Origin: Lagierella massiliensis
Lineage (GTDB): Bacteria; Bacillota; Clostridia; Tissierellales; Peptoniphilaceae
DNA length: 64,000 nt
Reading direction: 5' to 3'
Assembly: GCA_030532135.1 (NCBI GenBank)
Contig: JAUNLT010000008.1
Coordinates: forward strand, 1-64,000
Program-made: the position numbers and the translations under genes
Notes under the pieces: generated by a model
Seen by the model: the letters and a program-made list of their open reading frames with translations, nothing else
Databases searched by the model: none
Told to the model about the DNA's origin: nothing
Part shown: positions 43,820 to 53,437 of the stretch, in pieces
Layout of the letters: each line of letters starts with the position of its first letter
How positions within the stretch are numbered: position 1 is the stretch's first letter

Positions 43820-45670
43820 ATGCAAAGATTTATATTCAAAAATAAAAACAAAATAACTTTTATTAGTGGAGTTTTAGTTGTATTAGCCCTATTTAATAGC
43901 TTTTTATTTAAAGTAGACAACTTGACAAATTACTTCTTTATCATAGCTTCGATTATAGGGTTAATTCCAATTATAATTCAGGCATTTCAAGCACTTAAAG
44001 TAAAAGTTGTAAGTATTGATGTATTGGTTACCATAGCAATACTTGGTGCTTTTATCATTCAAAATTATGAAGAGTCTGCAATTGTCAGTTTCCTCTTCTT
44101 GTTTGGAGGGTACTTGGAACAGAGAACTTTACACAAGACTCGTTCTGCCATTAAAGCTCTTTCTGAGATTGCCCCGGATACAGCCTTTAAACTTATGGAA
44201 AATGGCAATTATGAAGAAGTAGATATTGACGAGGTAGATATAGGTGATATTCTACTTGTAAAAACCGGAGGTAAAATACCTGTAGATGGGGAAGTGGTTT
44301 CTGGTACAGGCTATGTAAACGAATCCAGTATTACTGGAGAATCCAATTTCATAGAAAAAGAAAATACTTCAAATGTCTTTGCTGGAACTATTCTAGAAAA
44401 TGGAACTATAACAATAAAGGCAAATAAAGTTGGTGAAGACACCACTTTTGGAAAGATAATAGAACTTGTAGAAGAAGCCCAAGATTCTAAGTCTGAGGCA
44501 GAAAAATTTATCGACAACTTTTCAAAGTACTACACCCCTATTACCTTGTTAATTGCATTACTTGTATATATCTTTTCTAGAAGTGTAGAACTTGCAGTTA
44601 CAATACTTGTTCTAGGTTGTCCTGGAGCCTTAGTAATAGGAGTTCCCGTTTCAAATGTTGCAGGAATAGGAAATGGTGCTAAAAACGGAGTACTTCTAAA
44701 GGGTAGCGAGATTATAAAAAACTTTTCAAAAACCGACACCTTTATCTTTGATAAAACTGGAACTTTGACCATTGGGAAACCACAAGTTTTAGAAAAAAGA
44801 TTTTTCGGTGATGAAGATTATATAAAAGACATCCTAGTGAGCGTTGAAAGGGAATCGGATCATCCCCTTGCAAATGCAATAGTTGAAGAATACGGAGAAG
44901 GAAGAAACTTATATGCTCTTGAAAACACCAATGTAATAAAAGGTGGAGGTATTGAGGCAGAAGTTAATCATGAAAAAGTTTTAATTGGGAACTTGAAATT
45001 CCTTTTAAATAACGGTGTTTTTGTCAGCGATGAGGTAAAAGATTTAGCTAATTCCTATGAAAAAAGAGGAAATTCCATTATTTTAATCTCCATAGACAAT
45101 GTCTTAAGAGGAATATTTGGAATAAGAGATAAGGTTAGACCTTCAGCTAAAGAAAAACTAAAAAAATTAAAAGAACTTGGAGCAAAAAATTTAATAATAC
45201 TTTCAGGGGACAATCAAGGCTCTGTAGACAATATTAAAGACGAACTTGAACTTACAGAAGCCTACGGAAACCTACTCCCTGAAGATAAAGCAGATTTTGT
45301 TAAGAAGATGAAAGACAAGGGCCATATTGTAGCCTTTGTCGGTGACGGAATAAACGACAGTCCTTCCTTAGCTCTATCCCATGTTGCAATAGCTATGGGA
45401 TCGGGAACAGATGTTGCCATTGAAGTTTCCGATGTGGTGCTTATGAATTCCGATTTGACAAACCTACCCCACGCTTACGGTTTGGCAAAAAGCACTTATA
45501 AAAATATGGTACAAAATATCATAATTGCAGTGGGAACGGTACTATTCTTATTGGCATCGTTGATATTTAGCAATTGGATGAACATGTCCATAGGAATGTT
45601 TGTACACGAAGCAAGTATTTTAGTTGTAATATTAAATGGTATGAGACTTATAAGATACAATTTAAAGTAA
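43820..45670 (+). CDS. P1B-type metal ATPase with CPG transmembrane motif
   Basis: A 616-residue heavy-metal P-type ATPase lacking an N-terminal metal-binding domain. Conserved motifs are TGES (actuator), DKTGTLT (phosphorylation site), SDHPLA (the P1B HP motif) and GDGINDSP. The metal-site motif in the sixth helix is CPG (Cys267-Pro268-Gly269, in LGCPGALVIGVPVS) instead of CPC or SPC. The last helix has VHEASILVVILNG, recalling the HEG(S/G)T of the P1B-4 (Co/Fe) group. The transported metal is therefore uncertain. ATG 43820 is chosen because translation further upstream overlaps the mini-Ric gene. It is last in its operon. Confidence 0.9.
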   Translation: MQRFIFKNKNKITFISGVLVVLALFNSFLFKVDNLTNYFFIIASIIGLIPIIIQAFQALKVKVVSIDVLVTIAILGAFIIQNYEESAIVSFLFLFGGYLEQRTLHKTRSAIKALSEIAPDTAFKLMENGNYEEVDIDEVDIGDILLVKTGGKIPVDGEVVSGTGYVNESSITGESNFIEKENTSNVFAGTILENGTITIKANKVGEDTTFGKIIELVEEAQDSKSEAEKFIDNFSKYYTPITLLIALLVYIFSRSVELAVTILVLGCPGALVIGVPVSNVAGIGNGAKNGVLLKGSEIIKNFSKTDTFIFDKTGTLTIGKPQVLEKRFFGDEDYIKDILVSVERESDHPLANAIVEEYGEGRNLYALENTNVIKGGGIEAEVNHEKVLIGNLKFLLNNGVFVSDEVKDLANSYEKRGNSIILISIDNVLRGIFGIRDKVRPSAKEKLKKLKELGAKNLIILSGDNQGSVDNIKDELELTEAYGNLLPEDKADFVKKMKDKGHIVAFVGDGINDSPSLALSHVAIAMGSGTDVAIEVSDVVLMNSDLTNLPHAYGLAKSTYKNMVQNIIIAVGTVLFLLASLIFSNWMNMSIGMFVHEASILVVILNGMRLIRYNLK

Positions 45671-45675
45671 AATGT

Positions 45676-45709
45676 AATAAAAGAAACCACATATGTGGTT
45701 TCTTTTATT
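45676..45709 (+). terminator. Terminator of the P-type ATPase operon
   Basis: A perfect 34-bp palindrome with arms AATAAAAGAAACCACAT and complement, 6 bp after the stop. Confidence 0.9.
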
Positions 45710-45922
45710 TTAGATCTAGATTAATATAATAAATAAACTTATCTTAATATCCTTTGCTTAACAAAAGCAACTAGATACCTATTTTTATTTTACAATATCT
45801 TTAAAATTAAATTTTTTCATTTAATTCACATGATTTAAATCCTATAATTTTATCTTACTTAAAATTTTAAATTATTCCGAACTATTAGACAAAACAAGCT
45901 CAAAATCAAATGATTTATAAGA

Positions 45923-46360
45923 TTAAATTTTAAGCTCCATTTTTATATGGGGAATGTCATCAAGTAAAAACTCTTCCGACACTTGTTTAAAACCACTTTT
46001 TTCATAAAATGTTCTTGCATAAGTTTGGGCTTCAATGTAAATTATATCCGCATCAAATATCTCTTTACAAGCCTTGATACCTTCTTTCATAATATAAGTT
46101 CCAAGTCCACGTCTTCGTTTTGCAGATATTACCCTACCTATGGATACATATTCACTTTCAACTCCCCTATCCATTATACGCAAATATGCCACAATCTCAT
46201 TTTCTTCTTTCAAATATACATGAACAGCGTCTTTGTCACGGTTGTCAAGTTCTGGATAAGGACAATTTTGTTCAACTACAAAAACATCCACACGAAGCTT
46301 TAAAATAGAATAAAGTTCTTCAGTTGTCAGTTCGTTAAAATTCTTTATGAAAAGTTCCAA
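45923..46360 (-). CDS. GNAT-family acetyltransferase, ElaA-like
   Basis: A 145-residue GNAT fold with LYSILKLRVDVFVVEQNCPYPELDNRD at the front, the typical ElaA opening. The acetyl-CoA loop is RVISAKRRRGLGTYIM, and the end is ARTFYEKSGFKQVSEEF. The acceptor substrate is unknown. It starts at TTG 46360 with AAGGAGG 8 bp upstream. Confidence 0.88.
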   Translation of the reverse strand: MELFIKNFNELTTEELYSILKLRVDVFVVEQNCPYPELDNRDKDAVHVYLKEENEIVAYLRIMDRGVESEYVSIGRVISAKRRRGLGTYIMKEGIKACKEIFDADIIYIEAQTYARTFYEKSGFKQVSEEFLLDDIPHIKMELKI

Positions 46361-46941
46361 AAAGACACCTCCTTATGTAATCCATTTAACTTAATATAAT
46401 AATCAATGTTTTTGTGGAAATTATCGGCTTTAATTTTGAAATTTTCTATTATATAGCCAAATTCTAATAATCTTCACTTTAATAACTTTTCAATTTAGCA
46501 TTTATCCATTTGTAATTTGCAATTTAAAAACCATATAGCTTAATTAAAATTTTATTTTTTGAAATATAATTTGTCAAATTTTAAGAAACAAAATCGATAG
46601 AGTATTTGTGATATAAAAAAATAAAAATACTAATAAAAATAAAACAGTATTAAGCTAGTAATTAAATATTAAAGCCGAAAATAGCTTATTCGCATATATG
46701 CTTTGTCTATTTTGTATATCTGAGAAAATTTAGCTATAAGCTATTAGTTAAATTACCTTTTTAAACTTAAAATAAAGATGTATTATACTATAACTTAAAA
46801 CAAACTAAAAAATCTCCCTTGAAAAGGAGATTTTTCATTAATTATCATATAAAATCATTAAAATTAAGATTTTTTATTTGAATATTTTTAACGTACTATC
46901 TAAAAGAAACTAATTGCTAAAATTTAAAAAATTTACTCTAG
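46361..46941. other. Intergenic region
   Basis: AT-rich, with no credible coding frame. It holds a terminator hairpin at 46808-46835 for the gene at 46942; nothing else is recognised. Confidence 0.5.
46808..46836. terminator. Rho-independent terminator
   Basis: Stem AAAAATCTCC/GGAGATTTTT with an 8-base loop, about 105 bp after the coiled-coil membrane gene on the minus strand. Confidence 0.7.
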
Positions 46942-48078
46942 TTAAAAACTATTGTATCTATCTGCTCCAATTCTTCTAGACATGGCTTGTGCCTCTCTTG
47001 CTATTGTAGCTGAATGACTAGCAGCCTCTCTAGTATTTCTTGCAGTTTCTCTGGTATTTCTTGCAATTTCTCCAGTATTAATACTTGTAGCTATATTTGC
47101 TATCATATTTCCAACAAGTAAAGTGTTTGCCTGTCTTTGATATTCCATCATCTGTTCTTGATTATTAATAGATTGACTCAACTTTTCGTTTATTTCTTGC
47201 TGGTTTCTTAAAGATTCTTTTCTATAATTAGTTGTATCAAATACAGACATCATCTCTTTTACAGTATCTGCCCTATGATTTCTCACATAGGAAATAAATT
47301 CTTCAACCGCATCTAAAGAATAATAATCTGGCGGGAACCACGCTTCTGTTCTGTCTAACATTTCTTTGTGAATTGCATTAATTTCTGCAGAAATCTCTTG
47401 ACGTTTAAGATCTATTTCTCGATTGTATTCAGCTATTTTTTCATTTTCTTTGTCAATCTGTTTATTCTTTTCATCTATTTTTTTATTTTCTTTGTCAATA
47501 TCTAAATTCTGTACATCTATTTTTTGATTTTTAGTATCAATATGAAAATTATATTTTTTTAAAAGTTTACGACTAATAATACTTCCTATTATGACAGCCA
47601 ATAGTATTGCAACTACTCCTAAGGCAATCGCTGAATAATTTCCTACTTTAATAAAAAAATAAGTTTGTCTTATTTGGTTCCTAATAAAATCCAATACCAT
47701 AAAGGCAAGTACTATTCCCCCAATAACTAAATGTTTCTTGTTGCTTTTAATTCTACCCTTTATAAAAAGCACGGTAACTAGTAAACAAAATATAAGGTTA
47801 ATAATATTGCCCGTTAAAAGAGATATTAAAGAGTTTATAACTGAAAAAGTTATTCCTGCCACGTAAAGACTATAAAGAAACTTATCCCCCGATGAAGTCA
47901 AGCCAATTTTTTCAATATGCTCAATTTTTTTATTATGGGCTATATGTCGAAAATTTCTTCTATATTGTCTCTCTAATTTCCAGAACTCATTAAATTTTTC
48001 ATTCGCCTTATCTAAATATCCTTTGACTATATATAGACCTTGTAATAGTTCTTGCCCTTCGGGGCTATAATTGTTCAT
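46942..48078 (-). CDS. Membrane protein with heptad-repeat coiled coil, hypothetical
   Basis: I do not recognise this protein of 378 residues. A helical N-terminal part (1-75) is followed by four hydrophobic helices (about residues 76-175). Then comes a run of eight near-perfect heptads of form I-D-x-x-N-x-x (about residues 180-235, for example IDKENKK, IDEKNKQ). A WFPPDYYSLDAVEEFISYVRNHRADTVKEM block follows, then a basic tail with repeats such as IARNTRETARNTREAA. The heptads predict a coiled coil with Ile at one core position and Asn at the other. The start at 48078 follows AGGAGCG. Confidence 0.72.
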   Translation of the reverse strand: MNNYSPEGQELLQGLYIVKGYLDKANEKFNEFWKLERQYRRNFRHIAHNKKIEHIEKIGLTSSGDKFLYSLYVAGITFSVINSLISLLTGNIINLIFCLLVTVLFIKGRIKSNKKHLVIGGIVLAFMVLDFIRNQIRQTYFFIKVGNYSAIALGVVAILLAVIIGSIISRKLLKKYNFHIDTKNQKIDVQNLDIDKENKKIDEKNKQIDKENEKIAEYNREIDLKRQEISAEINAIHKEMLDRTEAWFPPDYYSLDAVEEFISYVRNHRADTVKEMMSVFDTTNYRKESLRNQQEINEKLSQSINNQEQMMEYQRQANTLLVGNMIANIATSINTGEIARNTRETARNTREAASHSATIAREAQAMSRRIGADRYNSF

Positions 48079-48224
48079 TAATATCGCTCCTTTCAAATAG
48101 ATTTTAAATTTATTCGTAATATGTTTTATTATAAACTGTAATGATTATCCATGCAATATAAACTTTTCTTTAATAAATTATAAACACAAAATATAACTGC
48201 TTACAATAACTGATAAAATCATAT

Positions 48225-48262
48225 AAAAACCCTCATACTATTTTATAGTATGAGGGTTTTTT
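48225..48262. terminator. Terminator of the siroheme/tetrapyrrole operon
   Basis: Perfect 16-bp arms (AAAAACCCTCATACTA and complement, 48225-48240 and 48246-48261), just after the hemB stop on the minus strand. Confidence 0.9.
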
Positions 48263-48270
48263 ATTTATTG

Positions 48271-49227
48271 CTATTTTAATTTCTTTGCCAGCTCTTTAGC
48301 GTGATAAGTTATTATTAACTTAGCTCCTGCTCTTTTAATTGCTATTAAAGTTTCATAGATTATATCTTCTTTTACAATCCCTTCACTTATGGCATGTTTT
48401 ATCATAGAGTATTCTCCACTAACATTGTATGCAACTATATTCGTATTAAATTCCTCGCTTGCTCTTCGTATAATGTCCAAATAAGAAAGTGCTGGCTTAA
48501 TTATTATAAAATCTGCACCTTCGTCAAGGTCTAGAGAAATTTCTCTAATTGCCTCATCGCTGTTATGAAAATCCATCTGATAGGTTTTTCTATCTCCAAA
48601 AGTAGGTGCAGAGTCTGAAGCTTCTCTAAAGGGTCCATAAAAATTTGAAGCATATTTAGCACTATATGCCATTATAGGAATGTGTTCAAAACCATTTTCA
48701 TCTAAAACCTGTCTGATTTTTTCAACTCTAAAGTCCATCATGTCGGAAGGAGCTACAACATCCGCTCCTGCCCTTGCGTGGGATAGGGATATTTTTGCAA
48801 TATATTCTATGGTTTTATCGTTTACAACATTTCCTTTTTCATCAAGTATTCCACAATGTCCGTGGCTTGTATAAGCACACATACACACATCTGTAATAAC
48901 TAAAATATCTTTTGATATTGATTTTATTTTCTTTACAGCCTTTTGGATGATTCCATCTTTTTCAAACGACCCACTTCCAAATTTATCTTTGTGATTTGGT
49001 ATACCAAAAAGAATAACCGCTTTAATTCCTAATTCTAATAACTCTCTTATTTCATCTTCTAACATGTCCAAAGAAAAGTGATAAACCTCCGGCATTGAAG
49101 GAATTTCTTTTTTTATTTTCTCACCTTCAACCACAAATAAGGGATAAATCAAGTCCTTAATTTCTAAAGAGGTTTCCTCTGTCATTTCTCTTAAAATCTT
49201 TGAATTTCTAATTCTTCTCATTCTCAT
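48271..49227 (-). CDS. hemB: Delta-aminolevulinic acid dehydratase (porphobilinogen synthase)
   Basis: Joins two 5-aminolevulinate molecules into porphobilinogen. The zinc-type cysteine cluster is DVCMCAYTSHGHCG; the Schiff-base lysine region YSAKYASNFYGPFREA and the second active lysine region IIIKPALSYLDIIR are intact. At 318 residues it has normal length. It is the last gene of a four-gene operon and overlaps cobA-hemD by 20 bp. Confidence 0.96.
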   Translation of the reverse strand: MRMRRIRNSKILREMTEETSLEIKDLIYPLFVVEGEKIKKEIPSMPEVYHFSLDMLEDEIRELLELGIKAVILFGIPNHKDKFGSGSFEKDGIIQKAVKKIKSISKDILVITDVCMCAYTSHGHCGILDEKGNVVNDKTIEYIAKISLSHARAGADVVAPSDMMDFRVEKIRQVLDENGFEHIPIMAYSAKYASNFYGPFREASDSAPTFGDRKTYQMDFHNSDEAIREISLDLDEGADFIIIKPALSYLDIIRRASEEFNTNIVAYNVSGEYSMIKHAISEGIVKEDIIYETLIAIKRAGAKLIITYHAKELAKKLK

Positions 49228-50683
49228 AATATTTCTCCATCTTTTCTAAAAGACTAGCCGAACTAGCTATCTCCGATTGATTTATATTTTTAATTCCATA
49301 TTTTTTTAGTGTCTGAGTAGTAATATTTCCTATAGAAAATATATCTGCATCTATTAAAGCTTTTTTACCGTAGACTTCTATAAAGTTGTGTACTGATGAT
49401 GAGGACATAAATAAAGCTGCGTCAATTGGTCCTTCAAAGTCTACTTTTTCCCTTATTATCTCATTGTCATAGACTATTCTATGAGTTAATGTTGAATGTT
49501 TAGCTAATTCCTCAATTATAAAGTCCCTACTAAGATTTGAATGTGGCAAATATACTCTATCCTCTTTTTTCATAATTAAAAAAAGTTTTTCGTATAATTT
49601 TTCTGCCACCCCTTCCCTTGAATAATAGTCTACCTTCAAATTGTAAGTTTCTATAACTTCCTTACACTTACTACCAATTGCAACTATCCTAGCCTTTCCA
49701 ATTTTTCTAATATCATATTTTTCTAGTAAAATTTTAAAAAATATTCTAACTGAATTAACTGATGTGAAAATCAAATAGTCATAATCAAATCCGTCTATAT
49801 CTTTTGATAATAGATCTAAGTTTTTAAAATTAATTGAAAATGTAGGAGCGTTTATTACATTGGCTCCCAATTTTATTAGACTGTCAGAAAGAAGTAAAGA
49901 CTCTTTAAAAGACCTAGTTATAAGCACATTTTTATTAAATAGTACCCTATTTTCAAAATAATTGAGTTCTTCCCTAAGAGAAATCACTTTACCAATAACT
50001 ATTATAGTCGGGGAAGGAAATTTTTCCCCTTTAATATCTTCAAGAACTCTATTTAACTTGCTCTTAAAAAATTTTTGATTATTATATCCACCCCTTGAAA
50101 TTATAGCTATATCCGTATTAGGATCTTTTCCTCCCAACAAAAGATCTTGTACAATCCTTTCTATATTGGATAGTCCCATGTAAAATATTAAAGTCCCCGG
50201 TATTTCTGCATACTTTTCAAAAAAGTCCTCTTTATTATTTTGTCTATGGCCTGTAATATAGGTAACTGAAGTGGATAAATTTCTATGGGTTTGGGGGATT
50301 CCAGCCGTATTGAGAGCTACACTTCCAGCACTTAGTCCTGGATATACTTCAAAGGGAACTCCTCTTTTTTTAAGAAAAATGGCCTCTTCACTTCCTCTGG
50401 CAAAAGTATAGGGATCTCCCCCTTTAAGTCTAACAATCTTTTTCCCTTCATTATATTTCCCTACCATAAGTTCATTTATTTCTTCCTGACTTAGTGTGTG
50501 ATTTTTAGCTTTTTTCCCTACATATATAAGCTCCTTTTGCCCAATAAATTCGTTTAATATATCTTTATTTAAAAGTCTATCGTAGATAATCGTGTCTGAA
50601 TCTTGAAGTGCCTTGTAAACTTTCAATGTAATATTTTCCTTATCTCCAATTCCAGCACCTGCTATAATCACTTTTCTATTCAT
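49208..50683 (-). CDS. cobA-hemD: Uroporphyrinogen-III methyltransferase / uroporphyrinogen-III synthase fusion
   Basis: Residues 1-240 are a SUMT (CobA) domain that methylates uroporphyrinogen III to precorrin-2: VIIAGAGIGDKENITLK, RLKGGDPYTFARGSEE and TAGIPQTHRN are its hallmarks. Residues about 250-491 are a HemD-type synthase that closes and inverts the tetrapyrrole ring; HemD is poorly conserved, but DYLIFTSVNSVRIFF and SSSSVHNF fit. The fusion is common in Firmicutes. It overlaps hemC by 8 bp. Confidence 0.93.
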   Translation of the reverse strand: MNRKVIIAGAGIGDKENITLKVYKALQDSDTIIYDRLLNKDILNEFIGQKELIYVGKKAKNHTLSQEEINELMVGKYNEGKKIVRLKGGDPYTFARGSEEAIFLKKRGVPFEVYPGLSAGSVALNTAGIPQTHRNLSTSVTYITGHRQNNKEDFFEKYAEIPGTLIFYMGLSNIERIVQDLLLGGKDPNTDIAIISRGGYNNQKFFKSKLNRVLEDIKGEKFPSPTIIVIGKVISLREELNYFENRVLFNKNVLITRSFKESLLLSDSLIKLGANVINAPTFSINFKNLDLLSKDIDGFDYDYLIFTSVNSVRIFFKILLEKYDIRKIGKARIVAIGSKCKEVIETYNLKVDYYSREGVAEKLYEKLFLIMKKEDRVYLPHSNLSRDFIIEELAKHSTLTHRIVYDNEIIREKVDFEGPIDAALFMSSSSVHNFIEVYGKKALIDADIFSIGNITTQTLKKYGIKNINQSEIASSASLLEKMEKYYENEKN

Positions 50684-51557
50684 TTTTTGACCTCAATTTT
50701 TTTGCTAAGTTTTTAGCAAGAAATACTGCTTCTCTTTTTGAACCACTTATCTTATCTAAGTGTAAATAATCGTCATCATCTTTTTTAAAACAGCCGAAAA
50801 GCTCTACTTTATCCCCATTTAACTTAGTATATATCCCCACAGGTGAACTACAAGTTGCAGAAAGTTCCTTTTGAAAAGCTCTTTCTACTTCCATCCTAAA
50901 ATTGGAAAACTCATCATACTCCTCTTCAAAAATATCTCTCAAGTATGAATCTTCTTCTCGAAATTCCACCCCTAAAATTCCCTGACAGGGTGCCGGTATA
51001 AATATTTCTGGATCTAAAATAAAGTAGTCTTGATCTACTCCCAACCTATCAAGTCCAGCCTTAGCAAAGATTGATCCATCAATTTTCTCTTCTCTAACCT
51101 TTCTAAGTCTGCTGTCAATATTTCCTCTTATATTCGTAAAAGTTATCCCTTTTAAATGCTCTTTCATAAGAGCTTTTCTTCTCACAGAGGAGCTTGCAAT
51201 TATTTTGTTGTTTAGCTCTTCAATTGAATTTACAGGTTTTTTACCTACAAAAACATCTCTAGGGTCATGTGCTTTAACAGCTTTTGCAAGTTCTAATCCA
51301 TGGTGAAGGATACTAGGCAAGTCCTTTAGGGAATGTACTGCAAGGTCTATCTCCTTAGACAGCAGTTGTTTTTCTATTTCTCTGGAAAAAACTCCATATC
51401 CTCCGATTCGGTCGATCGGTCGATCTAAAACCCTATCTCCTGATGTTGTGATTTTTATTATTTCTGTTGTATATCCTCTATTGTCGAGCAAGTTTTTTAT
51501 GGTTTCTGCCTGTATAATTGCAAGTTTACTCGCCCTTGTTCCTATTCTTATTTTCAT
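50676..51557 (-). CDS. hemC: Porphobilinogen deaminase (hydroxymethylbilane synthase)
   Basis: Polymerises four porphobilinogens into hydroxymethylbilane. It has the opening IRIGTRASKLAIIQAE, DLAVHSLKDLP, SSVRRKALM and NIRGNIDSRL, and the dipyrromethane-cofactor cysteine in ELSATCSSPVG. At 293 residues it has normal length. It overlaps the siroheme synthase gene by 32 bp. Confidence 0.96.
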   Translation of the reverse strand: MKIRIGTRASKLAIIQAETIKNLLDNRGYTTEIIKITTSGDRVLDRPIDRIGGYGVFSREIEKQLLSKEIDLAVHSLKDLPSILHHGLELAKAVKAHDPRDVFVGKKPVNSIEELNNKIIASSSVRRKALMKEHLKGITFTNIRGNIDSRLRKVREEKIDGSIFAKAGLDRLGVDQDYFILDPEIFIPAPCQGILGVEFREEDSYLRDIFEEEYDEFSNFRMEVERAFQKELSATCSSPVGIYTKLNGDKVELFGCFKKDDDDYLHLDKISGSKREAVFLAKNLAKKLRSKNE

Positions 51558-52152
51558 AAATATTTTTAATACTACTCCTTAATTCTTCTTTTTCCATTAC
51601 ATATGCCTTAATCATCTCTTCTTTTATAGATTTGCAATTAATCATTTTTAAGGCTTGTCTAAAGTCTATAATTAAGTCAATTTTTTCAAAGTCTAGACCA
51701 TCTAAAAAGTCTGACAGTTCAGTAGCTAGATACTTGCTAAGCCCTGGAGCTTTTGAGTCTGTGGAAATGGAAAAACTTATGTCGTTTTTTTCTATAATTT
51801 TATTTAGTATAAAATCCGATTTGCTAGGACTAGAAGTATTTAGAACTGGAACTTTAAGAGATTTTGCTCTAATTGTCAATGTCTCATTTAACTTCAAATT
51901 ATCAGTAGCAAGGACTAGGTAATCACAAGAAGAAATATCGTAATCATCAGTTATTTTTTCCTTAATTAAAATTAGTCTATCTTTATATTTATTTTCTAAA
52001 GTATAAAATTCCTCTAAGAATTCATCTGCTAAAACTTTTATCGTAAATTCAGCTTTTAAAAAGCCTTTTAATTTGATTAACGCAGAAACTCCCCCTCCGA
52101 TTATATTAATCTTTTTTCCTCTAGAATCTATGGCTACTGGTAAATATCTCAT
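51526..52152 (-). CDS. Precorrin-2 dehydrogenase / sirohydrochlorin ferrochelatase (siroheme synthase N-terminal type)
   Basis: A 208-residue protein like the CysG N-terminal domain or Met8/YlnF. The NAD-binding loop is INIIGGGVSALIKLKGFL, with YLVLATDNLKLNETL and ISFSISTDSKAPGLSKYL following. It oxidises precorrin-2 and probably inserts iron to give siroheme. It is first in the operon and diverges from asrA, whose product complex needs siroheme. Neither glutamyl-tRNA reductase (hemA) nor hemL is present here. Confidence 0.9.
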   Translation of the reverse strand: MRYLPVAIDSRGKKINIIGGGVSALIKLKGFLKAEFTIKVLADEFLEEFYTLENKYKDRLILIKEKITDDYDISSCDYLVLATDNLKLNETLTIRAKSLKVPVLNTSSPSKSDFILNKIIEKNDISFSISTDSKAPGLSKYLATELSDFLDGLDFEKIDLIIDFRQALKMINCKSIKEEMIKAYVMEKEELRSSIKNIYENKNRNKGE

Positions 52153-52343
52153 AAATTAAAACCTCTTTTAAAGTTTAATAGTAATAGTTTTATAACTTTT
52201 CTTTCAACTTTGATAATTTAAATCTCTTATTAAAATAAACAAAAAAATTTATTCCTATAGCAAATACTTTCATTATAACAAATAAACAATTAAATTTTTA
52301 GTTGTGTATTTATTAAAAAAATTTTCATCTGATAAACTACACA

Positions 52344-52352
52344 TGTTATAAT
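52344..52352 (+). promoter_or_regulatory. Extended -10 promoter of asrABC
   Basis: TGTTATAAT is an extended -10 (TATAAT at 52347-52352), 31 bp before the chosen asrA start. There is no good -35. Confidence 0.6.
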
Positions 52353-52383
52353 AAATTTGTACAATAAAATTATAGGAGGTAAT

Positions 52384-53436
52384 ATGTCTAGATTTGACTA
52401 TAAAATAACAGACGATAGAAAAGAAGAACTTTTTAGATCTTTATCTAAAGAATTCGATATTTACGGACCTGTTAGAGAAATTAGAGGTGGCAGATATTGT
52501 GATGTGGACGCCATTATGTACAGAAAATTAGATAGTCTTGGAAAGTTAGAAGTAAAAGAAAAATCAACCTACTCTCCAAAAGAAATGTTGACACCTATTA
52601 CAGAGACTTTATTTTATTTTAATGAAGATTCCTATACTGAAACAAGTGAAAGATATAAGAAAAAAGTTTTAGTTTTTGTTAGGGCTTGTGATATAAATGC
52701 AATAAAGTATCTTGACGATATGTTCTTAAAAAATGGGAATGTTGAGGATCCTTTCTACAAGAGACGTAAAAAAATGGTTCACTATGCCCTTATGGAATGT
52801 CCTAATTCTCTTGACGAACACTGTTTCTGTGTTAGCACAAATTCCAATAAAACTGATAACTATACTCTGGCTGTTAGATTTAACGATGACAATAGCTTAA
52901 ACCTAAAATTAAAAGACGAAGAATATGAAAACTTATTAAACGGATTTGACAACGAAGAATTTGTATTGAAATTTCCTGAAGAAAATACTTTCTCAGTGGA
53001 ATTTCCTGAAATTAGAGATAACGAAGAAGCTAATAAGTTAGCAAAAGACCCTATGTGGGACGAATACAACAAGAGATGTATCGGATGTGGTTCTTGTACA
53101 ACTTCTTGCTCAACTTGTACATGTTTTACAACTAGGGATATAACTTATACTCTAAATGCAAATGTTGGAGAAAGAAGAAGAACCAACGCTTCATGTATGA
53201 CAAAGGAATTTGACTTAGTTGCCGGTGGTGGTACTTTTAGAACTACTATAAAAGATAGGTATAGATATAAAGTATTACATAAAATTTATGCACATAATCG
53301 TAGGTTTAACGATGGTGCTATGTGTGTAGGTTGTGGACGTTGTTCAGCTCACTGCCCTCAACTTATAAGCTTTCCTGAAACTATAAATAAAGTTTCAAAA
53401 GCCCTTATAAGAATTAGACAAGGAGAGAATAAGTAG
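52384..53436 (+). CDS. asrA: Anaerobic sulfite reductase subunit A
   Basis: An electron-transfer subunit with two 4Fe-4S ferredoxin motifs in the C-terminal third (CIGCGSCTTSCSTCTCF and CVGCGRCSAHCP), and an N-terminal domain related to hydrogenase/AsrA beta subunits (VFVRACDINAIKYLDDMF). ATG 52384 is preferred over 52357 because TAGGAGGTAAT precedes it. It is first in asrABC. Confidence 0.95.
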   Translation: MSRFDYKITDDRKEELFRSLSKEFDIYGPVREIRGGRYCDVDAIMYRKLDSLGKLEVKEKSTYSPKEMLTPITETLFYFNEDSYTETSERYKKKVLVFVRACDINAIKYLDDMFLKNGNVEDPFYKRRKKMVHYALMECPNSLDEHCFCVSTNSNKTDNYTLAVRFNDDNSLNLKLKDEEYENLLNGFDNEEFVLKFPEENTFSVEFPEIRDNEEANKLAKDPMWDEYNKRCIGCGSCTTSCSTCTCFTTRDITYTLNANVGERRRTNASCMTKEFDLVAGGGTFRTTIKDRYRYKVLHKIYAHNRRFNDGAMCVGCGRCSAHCPQLISFPETINKVSKALIRIRQGENK

Positions 53437-53437
53437 T

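Noticed and set aside
46377-46941. Riboswitch or small RNA in the gap before the coiled-coil protein
   Set aside because: Only one simple terminator hairpin is visible, with no conserved riboswitch core.
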